Source of the DNA: Nitrosopumilaceae archaeon
GTDB lineage: Archaea > Thermoproteota > Nitrososphaeria > Nitrososphaerales > Nitrosopumilaceae
Assembly: GCA_028279545.1 (NCBI GenBank)
Contig: JANQNN010000035.1
Span: forward strand, 150,951 to 214,950
Direction: 5' to 3'
Length of the DNA stretch: 64,000 nt
Below the pieces are notes generated by a model. It was given only the letters and a program-made list of their open reading frames with translations, was not told the origin of the DNA and ran no database searches. Below, one piece after another: positions 52,481 to 60,972 of this stretch; position 1 is the stretch's first letter, and the number at the start of each line of letters is the position of its first letter. Both the position numbers and the translations under genes were made by a program.

Positions 52481-52633
52481 ATGAAAAAAACAAATTCTTT
52501 TTTGGATTTGAAGGAGAGTAAATATCCAAATTGCCCTAGGTGCAAAAATGCTCTTCTTTACTGTCTTTGTAGCTGTCCTTATTGTGGAAATTTAGAATGT
52601 AGATGTAATTTCAAGGAAATTTCCAAATATTAA
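52481..52633 (+). CDS. 50-residue Cys-rich zinc-binding microprotein
   Basis: ATG frame: KYPNCPRCKNALLYCLCSCP, YCGNLECRCNF. Ten Cys arranged as C-x2-C, C-x-C-x-C-P-x-C-G, C-x-C, the same order as in the product of 51986-52129 on the other strand. It starts 4 bases after the stop of the preceding zinc-ribbon frame. Small intracellular metal-binding protein; partner unknown. Confidence 0.6.
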   Translation: MKKTNSFLDLKESKYPNCPRCKNALLYCLCSCPYCGNLECRCNFKEISKY

Positions 52634-52704
52634 ACCACAAAATCGTGGTAAATTTGGAACCTTTTCTACTTTATTTTTAAATATTATAATTTGCAATTTT
52701 TTTT

Positions 52705-52989
52705 GTGACTAGATACCACAACAAAAAACCTGTGGGTTTGACCATAGTGTTAGCTCTGATAGTCGTTATGGCTTTAGGGTTAACTGCACTTACTGGTGAA
52801 GATCTGGCAGGGACACTAGTTCACGAGTTTGGAGAGCTTCTAGAAGGAGTCGAAGCTGAGATTCTTGCAATCCAATATGATTTGACACCTTCAGTTGATA
52901 CAACAAATACAATGCAAACTGAAGAAATTTTTGCACAGATTGCATACATAGAAGCTTTTGATGAGGTAATTCGAAAGCAAATTCTCTAA
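52705..52989 (+). CDS. Small signal-anchor membrane protein
   Basis: 94 residues from GTG 52705: TRYHNKKPVGLTIVLALIVV, with an N-terminal helix, then an acidic outer helix (HEFGELLEGVEAEILAIQY). One transmembrane segment. No family recognised. It lies just before, and converges with, the second caspase/pentapeptide gene. Confidence 0.6.
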   Translation: MTRYHNKKPVGLTIVLALIVVMALGLTALTGEDLAGTLVHEFGELLEGVEAEILAIQYDLTPSVDTTNTMQTEEIFAQIAYIEAFDEVIRKQIL

Positions 52990-53105
52990 AGTACTCGTAG
53001 TTTTTCCCTAGTGGAAACTAAATTTTGAGTACTTTTTTACATTATTTTTTTGTAGATTGTACTCTATCCAAATTTTTTTCAATTAATTAAAATTCAAGAT
53101 TATAA

Positions 53106-54671
53106 TTAATAATCTTCCAGCCCTCTACAGCCATCAGTAATGGTTGTAGACAAATCTACTAAAGTTAAATCTACATTTTTTAGAATTGCATTTGTTAAAT
53201 TTGTGTTTTCCAAGTTTGCAGCTCCAAGATTAGCATAGCTTAGGTCGGCATTTGAAAGATCTGCGCCAGAAAGATCAGCTGCTGCAAAATCTGTACGTGC
53301 AAGTAGTGATGAAGTCAAATTAGCATCTTTAAAGTTGGCCCCCATGCACATTGCACCAGGTAATCTTGCATGTGAAAGATCTGCTGATAAAAAGTTTGTA
53401 CCCATACATTTTGCCCTGGTTAATTCACAATTCGATAAATTTGAATATTGAAAATGGGTATTTGTGAGATCTGCATATGTAAGAAAGGCTCGTGAAAGAT
53501 TTGCTTTAGTAATATCAGCGTTTACTAGTTCTGCATTTTCAAAATTAGCATCTATAAGATTTGAGCCAGTAAGAAATGCACTTGAAAGATCACATCTTGC
53601 AAGATCAGCCCCAGTGAAATTAACATTAACTAGAACAGCTTCGCGAAATTTAGTGCCTACAAGATTAGCGTAAGAAAAATTTGCTTTTGCAAGTTTAGCG
53701 TAATCAAATTTGGCATTTCGCAATTTTGCTTTTTGAAAATCAATTTCTTCAAGGACTTTGTATCTTAAATCTATATCATCAAGTTTTAGTTGTCGGTTAG
53801 GATTTACTTTTCTCAAGTTATTGAATTCTACAATTTTTTCTTTTTCTAATAAATCTAAAATTCGTTGTTGGACAGTAGTTGTTCCCTTTTGTTGAGAGAA
53901 AATTGGATATTCTGCTAAAATAATTTTTCCAGAAGTTGCCATGTTTTTAACTGGATTTTGGTTTTTTAGTTCTGGAATTTTTGCCAGTTCTGCAAAAGCA
54001 TAATCGGATAGACTTTCAGGGGTTACAAATCCATTTTTATCAACAGAGTCTTTTGTACCGCTTAGACCTTTTATAATAAAATGGGTGAATGCGCTTTCAG
54101 ATTCATCACCTAATGAATAAGATTTTTTTTCTGAAGAAGAGGAGGCCAGCACACAACAGCCTTGACTTTTATCAAATACCTTGTGCAATCCTTCACTACC
54201 TAATTTTTCTAGTTCTTTTTTTGAATTAATGGCTGACTTGGCTTGGCGGGTTAGACCAATATCTCCACTATAACAGCAATCAATGATTGCAACTATTTTT
54301 TTAGCATAGGACCTTTCCATCTGCTCATTTAATTCTTCATATCTAACTCCATCTATTCCAGGGACATCGGAGTCTACATCAGTATTTGCAAAAAATTTTC
54401 CACCAAAACCATCCCCTAAACCATGGCCAGAAAAATAAAAAAGCAAAGTGTCATCTCCATGCTGACCCTTAAAAAAATTAAAAATTGCAGTCTTCATTGT
54501 TTTCCGGTCAACCTTTCCTATGAGATTTCGTTCAGCTGGTATGTCATAATCAAGATTGGTAAGAGTTGAGTACATTTTTTCCCCATCATTTTTACAAAAT
54601 TCTAAATTTTCTAGCTTTTTATCATCATAATCACTTATACTAATGATTAGAGCTTTTTTGTTTCCTGACAA
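53106..54671 (-). CDS. Caspase-like (C14) protein fused to pentapeptide repeats, second copy
   Basis: 521 residues. Caspase domain: KKALIISISDYDDKKLENLE, FYFSGHGLGDG (His near 83) and IIDCCYSGDIG (near 131-136). After the linker QQRILDLLEKEKIVEFNNLR (same FNxxRK feature as in the first copy) come about 40 pentapeptide units (ANLVGTKF, ADLSGADLSNADLSYANLGA), longer and more regular than in 9208-10899. Unlike it, there is no extra C-terminal helix. Starts with TTG. No nucleotidyltransferase is adjacent. Probably cytoplasmic cysteine protease; substrate unknown. Confidence 0.88.
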   Translation of the reverse strand: MSGNKKALIISISDYDDKKLENLEFCKNDGEKMYSTLTNLDYDIPAERNLIGKVDRKTMKTAIFNFFKGQHGDDTLLFYFSGHGLGDGFGGKFFANTDVDSDVPGIDGVRYEELNEQMERSYAKKIVAIIDCCYSGDIGLTRQAKSAINSKKELEKLGSEGLHKVFDKSQGCCVLASSSSEKKSYSLGDESESAFTHFIIKGLSGTKDSVDKNGFVTPESLSDYAFAELAKIPELKNQNPVKNMATSGKIILAEYPIFSQQKGTTTVQQRILDLLEKEKIVEFNNLRKVNPNRQLKLDDIDLRYKVLEEIDFQKAKLRNAKFDYAKLAKANFSYANLVGTKFREAVLVNVNFTGADLARCDLSSAFLTGSNLIDANFENAELVNADITKANLSRAFLTYADLTNTHFQYSNLSNCELTRAKCMGTNFLSADLSHARLPGAMCMGANFKDANLTSSLLARTDFAAADLSGADLSNADLSYANLGAANLENTNLTNAILKNVDLTLVDLSTTITDGCRGLEDY

Positions 54672-54822
54672 AACACACTATGTTAGAAATAATCATAAAT
54701 TAATTTGATCACACTTTTTGAGGCTAAATAAAACCTTTTTTTAAAAATTGGTTGAATTTGATAATTCAAAGTGAAGGGAAATCCAAGAATAATACATAGG
54801 CAAGTTCCACTTGATAATATCC

Positions 54823-55758
54823 ATGAAATTAATTCTAGCTTTTGTACTAATTTCTACCATGGTTTTACCTGCATTTGCAGAAAACTACTATTATTTTGAA
54901 GACCACAAACTTTCGGCCCCACCAGAGTTCTGTATGATTGAATTTACAGATCCAAAACTTCCAGGAGCTGAAGATAGACTATATCAAATTACAATTGATG
55001 CAATCGAAGAATGGGAAAATAAACTAGTTCGCTATACTGGAGAAAAGCAAGGCTGGGACTTTACATACAAGATAATATCGCAAGAAAGATATGATAACTT
55101 TTTTTCCCAAGATATCTGTGATGTGACAATTTACTATGAAAGAGAACCTACCTCTGAAGATGAAATATCAACTGCTGGCCATACATTTGCAATGTTTGGA
55201 TTTGCAGATATCACCATTTTTTATCTAGAACCTGTTTGGATTTATCAAGGAGAAATAGAAATCATTAATGGACAAGAATATGAAATAGCTGATATTTCTC
55301 ATTTTAAAAATTCTCTTGATCCGTATAACGATGAGACAATAAAACATGAAATTGGTCATGCATTGGGATTGGATCATTATCCTGCAAAATTATCTGAGAT
55401 TACAGAACTAAATGGAATTTACACCGCACCATCTATAATGACACTATCTGAAAATGATTATCTAGTAGATAGAATGGAGATTACAGAATATGACATCAGA
55501 AGTCTTGTAAATCTTTATGGTGAAGATGGAATTAATGAATTTGAAAATTGGTGGTGGGTAAATTACTTAATTATTGTAATTGTAATTATAATTATCATCT
55601 ATTTTATTTTTAAAAAATTTAGAAAAAAAGGTACAATTTTCCCTAAACAAAATTCAGAAATGACTAAGCAATGCAAGGTATGTAACCGAATAATTACTGC
55701 CTATGGTGTTAACGAGGTTTGTAATACTTGTTTGAAGAAAAATAATTGGGGAGTCTAA
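54823..55758 (+). CDS. Secreted, membrane-anchored matrixin-like metalloprotease
   Basis: Signal peptide from ATG 54823 (MKLILAFVLISTMVLPAFA; the frame opens at TTG 54811). The zinc motif HEIGHALGLDH (HExxHxxGxxH) is present, with a Met-turn-like SIMT nearby, as in matrixin/metzincin peptidases. A transmembrane helix near residue 250 (WVNYLIIVIVIIIIIYFIF) is followed by a basic end and a small Cys pair-pair (CKVCNRII, VCNTCLKK) that may form a zinc ribbon on the inner side. Divergent from the caspase gene (151-base gap). Cell-surface proteolysis. Confidence 0.85.
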   Translation: MKLILAFVLISTMVLPAFAENYYYFEDHKLSAPPEFCMIEFTDPKLPGAEDRLYQITIDAIEEWENKLVRYTGEKQGWDFTYKIISQERYDNFFSQDICDVTIYYEREPTSEDEISTAGHTFAMFGFADITIFYLEPVWIYQGEIEIINGQEYEIADISHFKNSLDPYNDETIKHEIGHALGLDHYPAKLSEITELNGIYTAPSIMTLSENDYLVDRMEITEYDIRSLVNLYGEDGINEFENWWWVNYLIIVIVIIIIIYFIFKKFRKKGTIFPKQNSEMTKQCKVCNRIITAYGVNEVCNTCLKKNNWGV

Positions 55759-55782
55759 CATCTTTGTTTTGCGAAATAGGAC

Positions 55783-55902
55783 ACGAGGAATAATTGGAAA
55801 GTCCTATCGAAATTAGATGCTTCCACCCTTTTCGCTTTTTCCTTTTTCTATCTGCCTCATCTGAACCTCACCTGCGATGAAGACATCACGATAGTTCCTC
55901 GT
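55783..55902 (-). ncRNA. Candidate structured RNA, 120 nt
   Basis: Minus-strand ends pair perfectly: ACGAGGAA with TTCCTCGT (55895-55902 / 55783-55790) and next CTATCG with CGATAG (55889-55894 / 55804-55809), the 3' side having a 13-base internal insertion. Inside are a GATG-TCTT-CATC hairpin and an AGATG/CATCT stem (55815-55819 / 55858-55862). A U-G pair in the hairpin and a TATA-like TTTAAATTTAAG (55920-55933) favour the minus strand. Higher G+C than flanks. It lies between convergent genes, so it is not a leader of a gene. It matches no tRNA, 5S, RNase P or SRP pattern that I know. Confidence 0.55.
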
Positions 55903-56276
55903 ATTATACAGTATACGAAACTTAAATTTAAAGGGTTTTCCAAAAATTCTTTAAATTTGTATAAATTTTAAATAATTTCTCATACAAATATTTAATATAT
56001 TAGAGAAATCCTTTGGTTGATTTTAAACAATTTTTTAATGATTTTTCTGTTTCAAATCAATTGGGCGTATATTTCATGAAATGGTTGATTTCTTGAGATT
56101 TTTTAAAATCATTTTTTAAGGAAAATTTGAGTTTCATCCTTTCAACTCCTATCTTTACATTTAACAAATACACTATGTATGATTAACCTTCATGAATAAA
56201 CAGCAATTTCATTAAAAATTTTTCCTGAATACTTTTAATTATTTTTAATCTAAATTTTAAAAATTCTTTCAAACAT
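55903..56276. other. Non-coding AT-rich interval
   Basis: About 370 bases of AT-rich sequence. Apart from the probable promoter of the structured RNA at 55920-55933 I see no gene, hairpin or repeat. Confidence 0.5.
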
Positions 56277-56783
56277 TTAACAACCAAAATTTTTTGCCCA
56301 GCTCTCATTTACAAACTCACTTTTTGAACAAAGAGAAACAATAATTTCAGCATGTCCCGAATTTAAAATCTCTTCATTAAGATTAAACTCATTGCAATAT
56401 ACCACTCCAATAATCCTACCATAACTACCTTCAGTTTGTTTATCATCTTCATCAATTAAGACGTTGGATCCTACCGGACAAAGATTTTCAATAGCATTTT
56501 TTGCTAAATCATAATCTTTTTCCCCAAATTCTGGAGTATCTACTAATGCAAACCGAATTGATTGACCACCAACAATTATTGTATCACCATCAACTATTCT
56601 TGTAACAAATCCTGAAATGCATCTTGCATCACCTTTACAATTATTTTTTTCCAAGTTTTCTGCAATACCATCTTTGATTTCAGAATCAGAATTTAGTTGT
56701 GAATTTTTAATACTAAAAAATATGCTTATTATTAAAATGAATATTATAATACACACTATTCCAATTATTATTTTTTTATTCAT
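56277..56783 (-). CDS. Membrane-anchored thermonuclease (SNase) homologue
   Basis: An N-terminal helix (IIIGIVCIIIFILIISIFF) anchors the protein; the outer part is the staphylococcal-nuclease fold: VTRIVDGDTIIVGGQSIRFA, then LVDTPEFGEKDYDLAKNAIE and YGRIIGVVYCNEFNLNEEIL. The Arg in SIRF and Asp in VDTPE are the expected active-site residues; the second Arg is in SYGRI. 168 residues. Extra Cys may form disulfides outside the cell. Probably degrades extracellular DNA/RNA for nutrients or defence. Confidence 0.85.
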   Translation of the reverse strand: MNKKIIIGIVCIIIFILIISIFFSIKNSQLNSDSEIKDGIAENLEKNNCKGDARCISGFVTRIVDGDTIIVGGQSIRFALVDTPEFGEKDYDLAKNAIENLCPVGSNVLIDEDDKQTEGSYGRIIGVVYCNEFNLNEEILNSGHAEIIVSLCSKSEFVNESWAKNFGC

Positions 56784-56812
56784 AATTTATTTTGTGGAAC
56801 ACACAAAAGATC

Positions 56813-57313
56813 TCAAACTTCATTTGTGTCCATTTCAAGTGTAAAAATTCCATGAGCTGCTGCCATAAAAGCCAAAACAACTGGATCCAATGTCCTCATA
56901 TGAATTGCTTTTTCACCTCCCCCTAACTGTTCAATACCGTTTTTTAATTCGAGTTGATCATCTTCAAACAAGATATCAGATTGTCTTTTTTTATACGCTA
57001 ACTTTCTAGCAATTGTTGGCAAATCGGGATTTTCCTTGTAGTTTGCCTGCTCTGCAATGGGCGAGAAATCTATTGGTAAAAAAGGCCTTTTTTTCTCCCG
57101 TCTAAGGTAATTTACCACTGGTTTTGCCTCATCATTTTGAACAATTACACACATGTCAAAATCGCCAAATGATTTTAGATACTTGATAAATCGAAAATGC
57201 CTCATTCTGCCGTCGTGAATATTTGTTGATTTTAGCTGAATTGGGCCTTCCTCAGTTAAAACCACAGAATAGATTACCTTATCACAATAAACCCCAATAC
57301 TTGTTTTTTTCAT
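56813..57313 (-). CDS. Conserved-looking protein of unknown function
   Basis: 166 residues: SIGVYCDKVIYSVVLTEEGP, then KYLKSFGDFDMCVIVQNDEA, then a Lys/Arg-rich segment (NYLRREKKRPFLPIDFSPIA, KLAYKKRQSDILFEDDQLEL) and a hydrophobic C-terminal helix (DPVVLAFMAAAHGIFTLEM). Resembles a small RNase-H-like or ATPase-like start (strand-loop with G-V-Y-C-D-K), but I cannot place it. No signal peptide. Confidence 0.65.
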   Translation of the reverse strand: MKKTSIGVYCDKVIYSVVLTEEGPIQLKSTNIHDGRMRHFRFIKYLKSFGDFDMCVIVQNDEAKPVVNYLRREKKRPFLPIDFSPIAEQANYKENPDLPTIARKLAYKKRQSDILFEDDQLELKNGIEQLGGGEKAIHMRTLDPVVLAFMAAAHGIFTLEMDTNEV

Positions 57314-57489
57314 TGTTATCCCCTAAAGTAGCCCTCCTTTTTTCTTTGTAAACTTTGGGCAATTCTCAAAAAAAGGTCCCAAAAATCCCAAATCAGTCAT
57401 AGAATTGAGGATTTGTAAAGACATTGTTTCGGTTTAGTCAAAAAATATCCGAAATTATAATTAAATTGACATTTTTTTCGAGCCCTTTT

Positions 57490-57570
57490 ATGATAGGTCC
57501 AATAGGATTTGTGTTGACTGGAATTGCAGCACTTGTTTCATTATTTGCATATATCCAAAAAGGAATGTAG
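57490..57570 (+). CDS. 26-residue single-helix microprotein
   Basis: ATG frame MIGPIGFVLTGIAALVSLFA, ending YIQKGM. One membrane helix with a basic end. Alone in a short interval after the preceding gene's promoter. Same kind of tiny frame as at 51050 and 30473. Confidence 0.4.
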   Translation: MIGPIGFVLTGIAALVSLFAYIQKGM

Positions 57571-57679
57571 AGTTTCTTTTTGTCAGGATTTAATTGTTAC
57601 AATTTGAAATTTGTAATAAAAAATTGTTCAGTGATGAATCGTTCATCTAGGTTAAATACAATTTCTACGCATATAGAAT

Positions 57680-57805
57680 ATGACAAATATCACCATGTGG
57701 AAATGCTTTAGATGCGATTTGACATTTCAAGAAAAGGAACATGCTGATTTTCATAAAGACCTCTCAAACCACAACTCAAAGCCAGTAAAAATTTCTGTGG
57801 CATAA
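57680..57805 (+). CDS. 41-residue C2H2-type zinc-finger microprotein
   Basis: ATG frame encoding MWKCFRCDLTFQEKEHADFH, continuing KDLSNHNSKPV. Spacing Cys-x2-Cys-x12-His-x5-His is that of a single C2H2 finger with the aromatic (Phe) in place. Single C2H2 proteins occur in archaea as probable DNA- or RNA-binding regulators. Good coding statistics by eye. Confidence 0.6.
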   Translation: MTNITMWKCFRCDLTFQEKEHADFHKDLSNHNSKPVKISVA

Positions 57806-57854
57806 AGTCAGCTCTAAAGCAAGACTCGTTTCAAAATTTAAAATTTGATGGTTG

Positions 57855-57962
57855 CTATTCTTTTTCTTCTTTTATTAATTTGGCACATTCATCACATAAC
57901 ATTATTTCAATACCAATAACGTCTACCGGCTTTTTATTATCATGTTCACATGAAATGGTCAA
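57855..57962 (-). CDS. Possible 35-residue metal-binding microprotein
   Basis: From TTG 57962 the frame reads LTISCEHDNKKPVDVIGIEI, then MLCDECAKLIKEEKE. C-x-H and C-x2-C groups could bind zinc. Non-ATG start; modest support. Confidence 0.35.
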   Translation of the reverse strand: MTISCEHDNKKPVDVIGIEIMLCDECAKLIKEEKE

Positions 57963-57999
57963 TTTGTATCTTAGTTGGTGTTTAGACTAAATTAATTTT

Positions 58000-58185
58000 T
58001 CACGGCAAAACGTCAATTTCAGGGAAATTTGAATCAGTTAGGGGTTCTGGTTTCTCAGAATCCTCAAGATCCTCCATATATTCTTCAAAAAGCATGCTTT
58101 GATATATTCCGCCTCCAACTAAAACGCCTGCAATTATTGCCATAGCACAAACTAAACTAATTGCAAGAACTATGATTAATTTCAA
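58000..58185 (-). CDS. Small membrane-anchored protein with acidic outer tail
   Basis: MKLIIVLAISLVCAMAIIAG forms one hydrophobic helix; the outer tail is acidic (EEYMEDLEDSEKPEPLTDSN). 61 residues, single ATG start. Could be a signal peptide or anchor. Function unknown. Confidence 0.5.
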   Translation of the reverse strand: MKLIIVLAISLVCAMAIIAGVLVGGGIYQSMLFEEYMEDLEDSEKPEPLTDSNFPEIDVLP

Positions 58186-58268
58186 CTGTTATTCCTAAAA
58201 AAACTCCAAAAAATAAAGTTGTGTTTTTTAAGAATAATAGTAAAAAGTTAGTTTAACCAATAGAAGAT

Positions 58269-58502
58269 ATGAAAGAAAATCTTCTCAAATTATGTACTTG
58301 TACTGCAATTGAGATAATGACTGCAATTGGAGTTACAGGATATCTTCTTTACCTTGGAGAGCCTATTCTTGCCTTAATTTCTACTGTAGTATTTGCAAAG
58401 TTAATTGTGTTTCATTTTATAATGGATTATTTTGATAAGAAGAACCAAAGAAAGGTTATGGAACAGACGAAGTTAAATCAAAAATATAAGCAGACCCAGT
58501 AG
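58269..58502 (+). CDS. Small membrane protein, two helices
   Basis: 77 residues: TAIEIMTAIGVTGYLLYLG, ILALISTVVFAKLIVFHFIM, and a basic end (DKKNQRKVMEQTKLNQKYKQ). Its last 47 bases overlap the end of the convergent large surface gene. No family recognised. Confidence 0.6.
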   Translation: MKENLLKLCTCTAIEIMTAIGVTGYLLYLGEPILALISTVVFAKLIVFHFIMDYFDKKNQRKVMEQTKLNQKYKQTQ

Positions 58503-60450
58503 AAGGACCTCCATCGTCATTTAGATGAGAGCTAACAATTACATTATTTCCTGAAACAACTAATGACCAGCCTAACCTGTCATCAAATTCTGCATCAGAC
58601 GCAGTAAGATACACTTGTTCTGTCCAAGAGTCATCACTTCTTGTAAAAATGTATGCAGTACCTGTGTTTTCTCCTGCCTTGTCATCATACATTGAACCAA
58701 CAGCTATCGTATCACCATCTATTGTAACTCCCATACCAAAATAATTTCCAAATCCTGGATCAGATGGTAAAAGTTGCGTTTGTTGCAACCACTTGTTTCC
58801 AATTTTTGTATAGACATATGCAGCACCAGAATCCGCATAGACATTGTCATGGAACAATGAACCAACAACTATGGTATCGCCTGAAATGGAAACGTCCCAT
58901 CCAAAGTAATCATCAGCTGCTGCATCTGATGCAACAAGTTTATCTTCTTGAATCCAGGAATTCTCATTTCTTGTAAAAACATAAGCAGATCCTGATTTGC
59001 TTCCAGCGTCTTCATCAAAGTAAGAGCCAACAACTATGGTATTTTCCGAAATTGCAACTGAAACACCAAATTGATCATTCTCAGCTGCGTCTGAAGCCGT
59101 TAACTTGGCCTGCTGAGTCCAATTATTTCCATTTTTTGTAAATACATATGCAGAACCTGCGAGATTTCCTCCTCCATTGCCATTATAAGATCCAACAACT
59201 ATGGTATTTTCCGAAATTGCAACTGAACGACCAAACTGGTCACCCTCTTTGGCATCTGAAGCTGTTAATTTGGCTTGCTCAATCCAATTTGGTCCACTTT
59301 TCTTAAAGATGTAAACTGCACCGGCGTTATTACCCGCATCATCATCTTGAATCGAGCCAACAACAATTGTATCGTCTGAGATTGCGACCGAGTATCCAAA
59401 TTGGTCACCAAAGTTGGCATCTGAAGCAGTTATTTTTTCTTGGAAAGTCCATGTTCCATATCTTTTTGTATAAACATATGCTGAACCAGAGTTTTCTCCA
59501 TTTTCATCGTCATCCAAGTATGAACCAACAACTGCATTCACACCTGAAATTGACACTGATTGGCCAAATCTATCTTCTAAATTTCTATCAAAAGCAATCA
59601 ACTTTACTTGCTCATTCATTATACTTCCTTTTTCATCAAAAATCAAAGGAGTATCAGAGATTTCATCATCAAATCCAAGACCTTGTGTCCTTGTTAACAC
59701 ATCAATTTCTCCTAAATCTTTCTTTTCTCGAATGTAATTTATGATTTCTTCAAACAATGCGGGTGTAGTATTGGTTTCCCTTTCATGGATATCTATAAAA
59801 TGAAATTTCAATCCTATTAGTAATTTATTTGCAATTGCATAATCAATTTCTTCTTTAACCTTTGAGAAAGAATCCAAGTCATAACCGGTCCCTACTCCTT
59901 GTGAATGTTCATGAAAAATTCCAAATTTTTGATATGATTCTTCAATTGTTTTTAAATCCATTAGTTTTGTTCTAAATTCAATTGGATCGTAAAACGTGGT
60001 CCATAAATAATTTTCCTTAATAATTTCAAAAGCTTCTTCTGTTAAATTGTTATAGGGCCAAACATAACCATTTATTTTAAATCCCATATTCTCTAAATCA
60101 ATTTTACTTTGAACAAGTTCGTCATACAAAACGCTCGCAGATGTGGAATTTGAGAGTCTTTCATGAGTTTTAGAGTGTGAAGAAATTTCAAAACCTCTTT
60201 CTTGTAGGTAAAGTAATTGTTCTTGAGTAATGTATCCGTCTCTACCTACTCTATCTGACATGGGAGATAATGTTCCAATCATATCATTCATGTGTTCTGC
60301 AATTACAATAAATTGATCAGATGTTGCATGTTCAAAAGTTAACATAACTCCTGCCTTTGTTCCATCATAAATTTCAGCTGATGCATATTGATAAGAAACA
60401 GAAAATGAAATCATTGTAATTAAAAATAATGCAAAAACAAAATTTTTCAT
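58456..60450 (-). CDS. Secreted NodB-like protein with FG-GAP/integrin-like beta-propeller repeats
   Basis: After a signal peptide (QYASA) the N-terminal ~240 residues are a NodB fold paralogous to 47905-49824: FEISSHSKTHERLS retains His-x3-His, but motif 1 reads LTFEHATS, lacking both Asp. The remaining ~380 residues are about seven FG-GAP-like repeats, each with FGxSVxISxxTIVVGS and D-D-x-G-x-x-x-G-S-A-Y-V-F (for example FGYSVAISDDTIVVGS and DDDAGNNAGAVYIFKKSG), which should form a beta-propeller with calcium sites. Probably a cell-wall or biofilm polysaccharide-binding surface protein. No C-terminal anchor seen. Confidence 0.82.
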   Translation of the reverse strand: MKNFVFALFLITMISFSVSYQYASAEIYDGTKAGVMLTFEHATSDQFIVIAEHMNDMIGTLSPMSDRVGRDGYITQEQLLYLQERGFEISSHSKTHERLSNSTSASVLYDELVQSKIDLENMGFKINGYVWPYNNLTEEAFEIIKENYLWTTFYDPIEFRTKLMDLKTIEESYQKFGIFHEHSQGVGTGYDLDSFSKVKEEIDYAIANKLLIGLKFHFIDIHERETNTTPALFEEIINYIREKKDLGEIDVLTRTQGLGFDDEISDTPLIFDEKGSIMNEQVKLIAFDRNLEDRFGQSVSISGVNAVVGSYLDDDENGENSGSAYVYTKRYGTWTFQEKITASDANFGDQFGYSVAISDDTIVVGSIQDDDAGNNAGAVYIFKKSGPNWIEQAKLTASDAKEGDQFGRSVAISENTIVVGSYNGNGGGNLAGSAYVFTKNGNNWTQQAKLTASDAAENDQFGVSVAISENTIVVGSYFDEDAGSKSGSAYVFTRNENSWIQEDKLVASDAAADDYFGWDVSISGDTIVVGSLFHDNVYADSGAAYVYTKIGNKWLQQTQLLPSDPGFGNYFGMGVTIDGDTIAVGSMYDDKAGENTGTAYIFTRSDDSWTEQVYLTASDAEFDDRLGWSLVVSGNNVIVSSHLNDDGGPSTGSAYIFDLTSSVP

Positions 60451-60739
60451 TTTAGATCAAATCCTAAAGATACTTTGAAAACTACATGTTCCAATCCTAT
60501 CGCCAAAAAATTTTAGTTTTTTAAGTAATTAAAGGGAATTAACTGTCTAATGGAAATATTACAGATGTTAATTTAGGTTTGAATCATTTGTATTTGAATT
60601 TAATTTCAATTTACCTGTCAAAAAAAAATATTACACATTTTTTTTTGTAATTAATTTAAATTTCAAAAATTCCAAAAAAAGTTTGCAACCATGGCTAAAT
60701 GAATTAATTATTTGGTTATAATTTTTTAAAAAAATTTCT

Positions 60740-60862
60740 TCAATCAGACTTTGAGTTTCCAAAGAACGCTCTTAATCGAGATACGAATTTCATAATCTCG
60801 TTTTCAAAGTCTTCCCAATCCTTTGAGATTTCCTCATAGGAGTAATTTTCTGAATTTTTCAT
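60740..60862 (-). CDS. 40-residue acidic microprotein
   Basis: ATG frame MKNSENYSYEEISKDWEDFE, continuing NEIMKFVSRLRAFFGNSKSD. Amphipathic helix with a Trp. It is divergent from the phasin-like gene and shares its promoter region. Plausible but unproven. Confidence 0.45.
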   Translation of the reverse strand: MKNSENYSYEEISKDWEDFENEIMKFVSRLRAFFGNSKSD

Positions 60863-60924
60863 AAAGGTGGCTTTTTTGGGATCTATATAAGATTTGGGAC
60901 AATATACCAACGTCTACCTGTCAT

Positions 60925-60972
60925 TACCAATCACTACCAACAGTATATATACTAGTATCCCACAGAAGGGTC
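60925..60972 (+). promoter_or_regulatory. Strong TATA-box promoter of the phasin-like gene
   Basis: GTATATATACTA (60943-60954) is a near-ideal archaeal TATA box, about 25 bases before ATG 60973, so the mRNA is probably leaderless. Three TACCAA copies (60906, 60926, 60935) lie just upstream and could be an operator. Confidence 0.6.

Noticed and set aside
55783..55902. 5S rRNA (because of 120-nt length and closing stem)
   Set aside because: The conserved 5S loop sequences are absent.
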